Positions 12,394 through 13,370 of a DNA stretch of 13,370 nt are shown here, piece by piece. Below the pieces are notes generated by a model. That model worked only from the letters and a program-made list of their open reading frames with translations. It was not told where the DNA came from and did no database searches. The position numbers and the translations under genes were made by a program. Each line of letters begins with the position of its first letter. The stretch's first letter is position 1. The stretch covers positions 1 to 13,370 of the forward strand of contig JBIJCA010000109.1 in the NCBI GenBank assembly GCA_044344935.1, written 5' to 3'. The stretch is from Aquimonas sp044344935 (GTDB lineage: Bacteria > Pseudomonadota > Gammaproteobacteria > Xanthomonadales > Xanthomonadaceae).

Positions 12394-13370
12394 TCAGCGG
12401 CTCGTCTTGCGCTTGACGCGGTCGCCGTCCTGCAGGGTTTCCGGCGGCGACAGCACCAGCGATTCGCCGCCCGCCAGACCGCTCAGCACGCGGCGTTCAC
12501 CGCCTGCAGCGTCGCCCAACTGGACCTCGACCCGGCGGGCGACATCGTCCTCGCCCAGAACGAACACGTGGCCGCGCTCGGCGCTGGCTCCGGCTTCTGG
12601 CGCGACCGCGATGACCACCGCGCGCTCGGGCACCAGCGCGCCCTGCGCAGGTGGCGCGTTGGGGTCGAGCCGCGCCTCAAGGAAGCTCACCCGTACGCCC
12701 ATGTCGGGGACGATGCGCGGATCGCGGCTGTCCAGCGCAATGCGCACCTTCACCGTCGCCTTGCTGCGGTCGGCGGTCGGCACGATCGCGATCACGCTGC
12801 CCGGGATCTTCCAGTCCGGGTAGGCGTTCAGCACCGCGTCGACCGGCATGCCCGGCTGCACGCGGCCGATGTAGGCCTCGTTGACGTCGACGTTGACCTC
12901 CAGCGAGTCCATGTCGACCAGGGTGCCGATGCCGGTGCGGGTGAAGCCGCCGCCGGCGGACAGCGGCGAAACCATTTCGCCGGGCTGGGCCGCCTTGGCG
13001 ATGATGACGCCGGCGAACGGTGCGCGCACTTCGGTATTGGTGACGTTGAGCTCGGCGACGGCGAACTGCTCGACGGCGACTTCGCTCGCGCGCTGCAGTG
13101 AGGACAGCCGCGCCACCCGCGCGTCGCGCTCGCTCTGAGCCTGCTCCAGCGCCGCGTCCGAGGTCAGCTTGCGCGCGGCCAGCTCCTGCTGGCGCTTGAG
13201 GGTGCTTTCGGCGAGTGCGAGCTGGGTGCGCGCTTCGGCCAGCTGTGACCGGCTCGATGCGAGCTGGGCGCGGCTGAGTTCCAGCTGGGCATTGGCGTCG
13301 ACCGGGTCGAGCCGGGCCAGCAGCTCGTCCTCGGCGACCCGTTGGCCTTCCTCGATCAACACCTCCAGCA
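12394..13370 (-). CDS. Periplasmic adaptor (HlyD/MacA-type) of the ABC exporter, N-terminus missing
   Basis: The frame is open to the window edge, so about 325 C-terminal residues are seen and the signal/anchor is missing. In order: the first half of the lipoyl/barrel-sandwich domain (LIEEGQRVAEDELLARLDPV), a helical hairpin rich in Ala, Gln and Leu (roughly the next 75 residues), and the second lipoyl half with TEVRAPFAGVIIAKAAQPGE. A beta-barrel domain follows (LEVNVDVNEAYIGRVQPGMP), then a membrane-proximal C-terminal domain ending near LQDGDRVKRKTSR. This is the domain order of membrane fusion proteins that link an inner-membrane transporter to an outer-membrane channel. Direct linkage to the ATPase gene, five bases downstream, points to an ABC (MacA-like) rather than RND partner. 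The substrate is unknown. Confidence 0.93.
   Translation of the reverse strand, partial: LEVLIEEGQRVAEDELLARLDPVDANAQLELSRAQLASSRSQLAEARTQLALAESTLKRQQELAARKLTSDAALEQAQSERDARVARLSSLQRASEVAVEQFAVAELNVTNTEVRAPFAGVIIAKAAQPGEMVSPLSAGGGFTRTGIGTLVDMDSLEVNVDVNEAYIGRVQPGMPVDAVLNAYPDWKIPGSVIAIVPTADRSKATVKVRIALDSRDPRIVPDMGVRVSFLEARLDPNAPPAQGALVPERAVVIAVAPEAGASAERGHVFVLGEDDVARRVEVQLGDAAGGERRVLSGLAGGESLVLSPPETLQDGDRVKRKTSR

Overview
The window is GC-rich (high GC at third codon positions) and dense with genes. It looks like chromosomal DNA of a gammaproteobacterium of the Xanthomonadales/Lysobacterales (Xanthomonas-Lysobacter-Rhodanobacter side). Three things point there: a PPi-type phosphofructokinase whose sequence resembles the Xanthomonas enzyme, a short adenylate kinase without a zinc-type LID, and intergenic G-rich heptamer repeats plus GTAG-type REP palindromes of the kind common in these genomes. 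This placement is inference from recalled sequence features, not from a search.

Layout. Positions 1-2070 (+) hold the end of leuC, then leuD and leuB, tightly coupled leucine biosynthesis genes. Positions 2071-2640 are a non-coding repeat island: a four-unit G-quadruplex-type heptamer repeat, a hairpin, an inverted pair of REP elements, a repeat predicted to fold as a three-way junction, and a 9-bp inverted repeat. Two small + genes follow: a six-helix DUF998-type membrane protein (2641-3249) and an exported 134-residue protein of unknown function (3419-3823). A shared hairpin separates them from a minus-strand AMP-forming acyl/aryl ligase (3897-5261) that resembles the ligases of aryl-polyene/xanthomonadin clusters but stands alone here. 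Positions 5262-5633 are a second structured intergenic stretch.

Positions 5634-6896 (-) encode PPi-dependent 6-phosphofructokinase. Across a 348-bp divergent control region lies the + operon adk (7245-7826), a five-helix membrane protein (7894-8430) and mpl (8427-9785), the muropeptide-recycling ligase. Facing it on the minus strand is a two-gene unit: a double-cupin ChrR-like protein (10913-11602) overlapping a flavin amine oxidase (9810-10916). Last come the ATPase (11699-12388) and the truncated periplasmic adaptor (12394-13370) of a MacAB-type ABC exporter whose permease must lie outside the window.

Most genes are housekeeping or conserved accessory genes. I found no convincing new multi-gene system, CRISPR array, transposase, prophage gene, tRNA or rRNA. 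The most unusual material is the non-coding DNA, especially two heptamer repeats placed G-rich on the coding strand just after the stop codons of leuB and of the PPi-PFK gene. The cupin/amine-oxidase pair and the stand-alone aryl-polyene-like ligase are the genes most worth following up.
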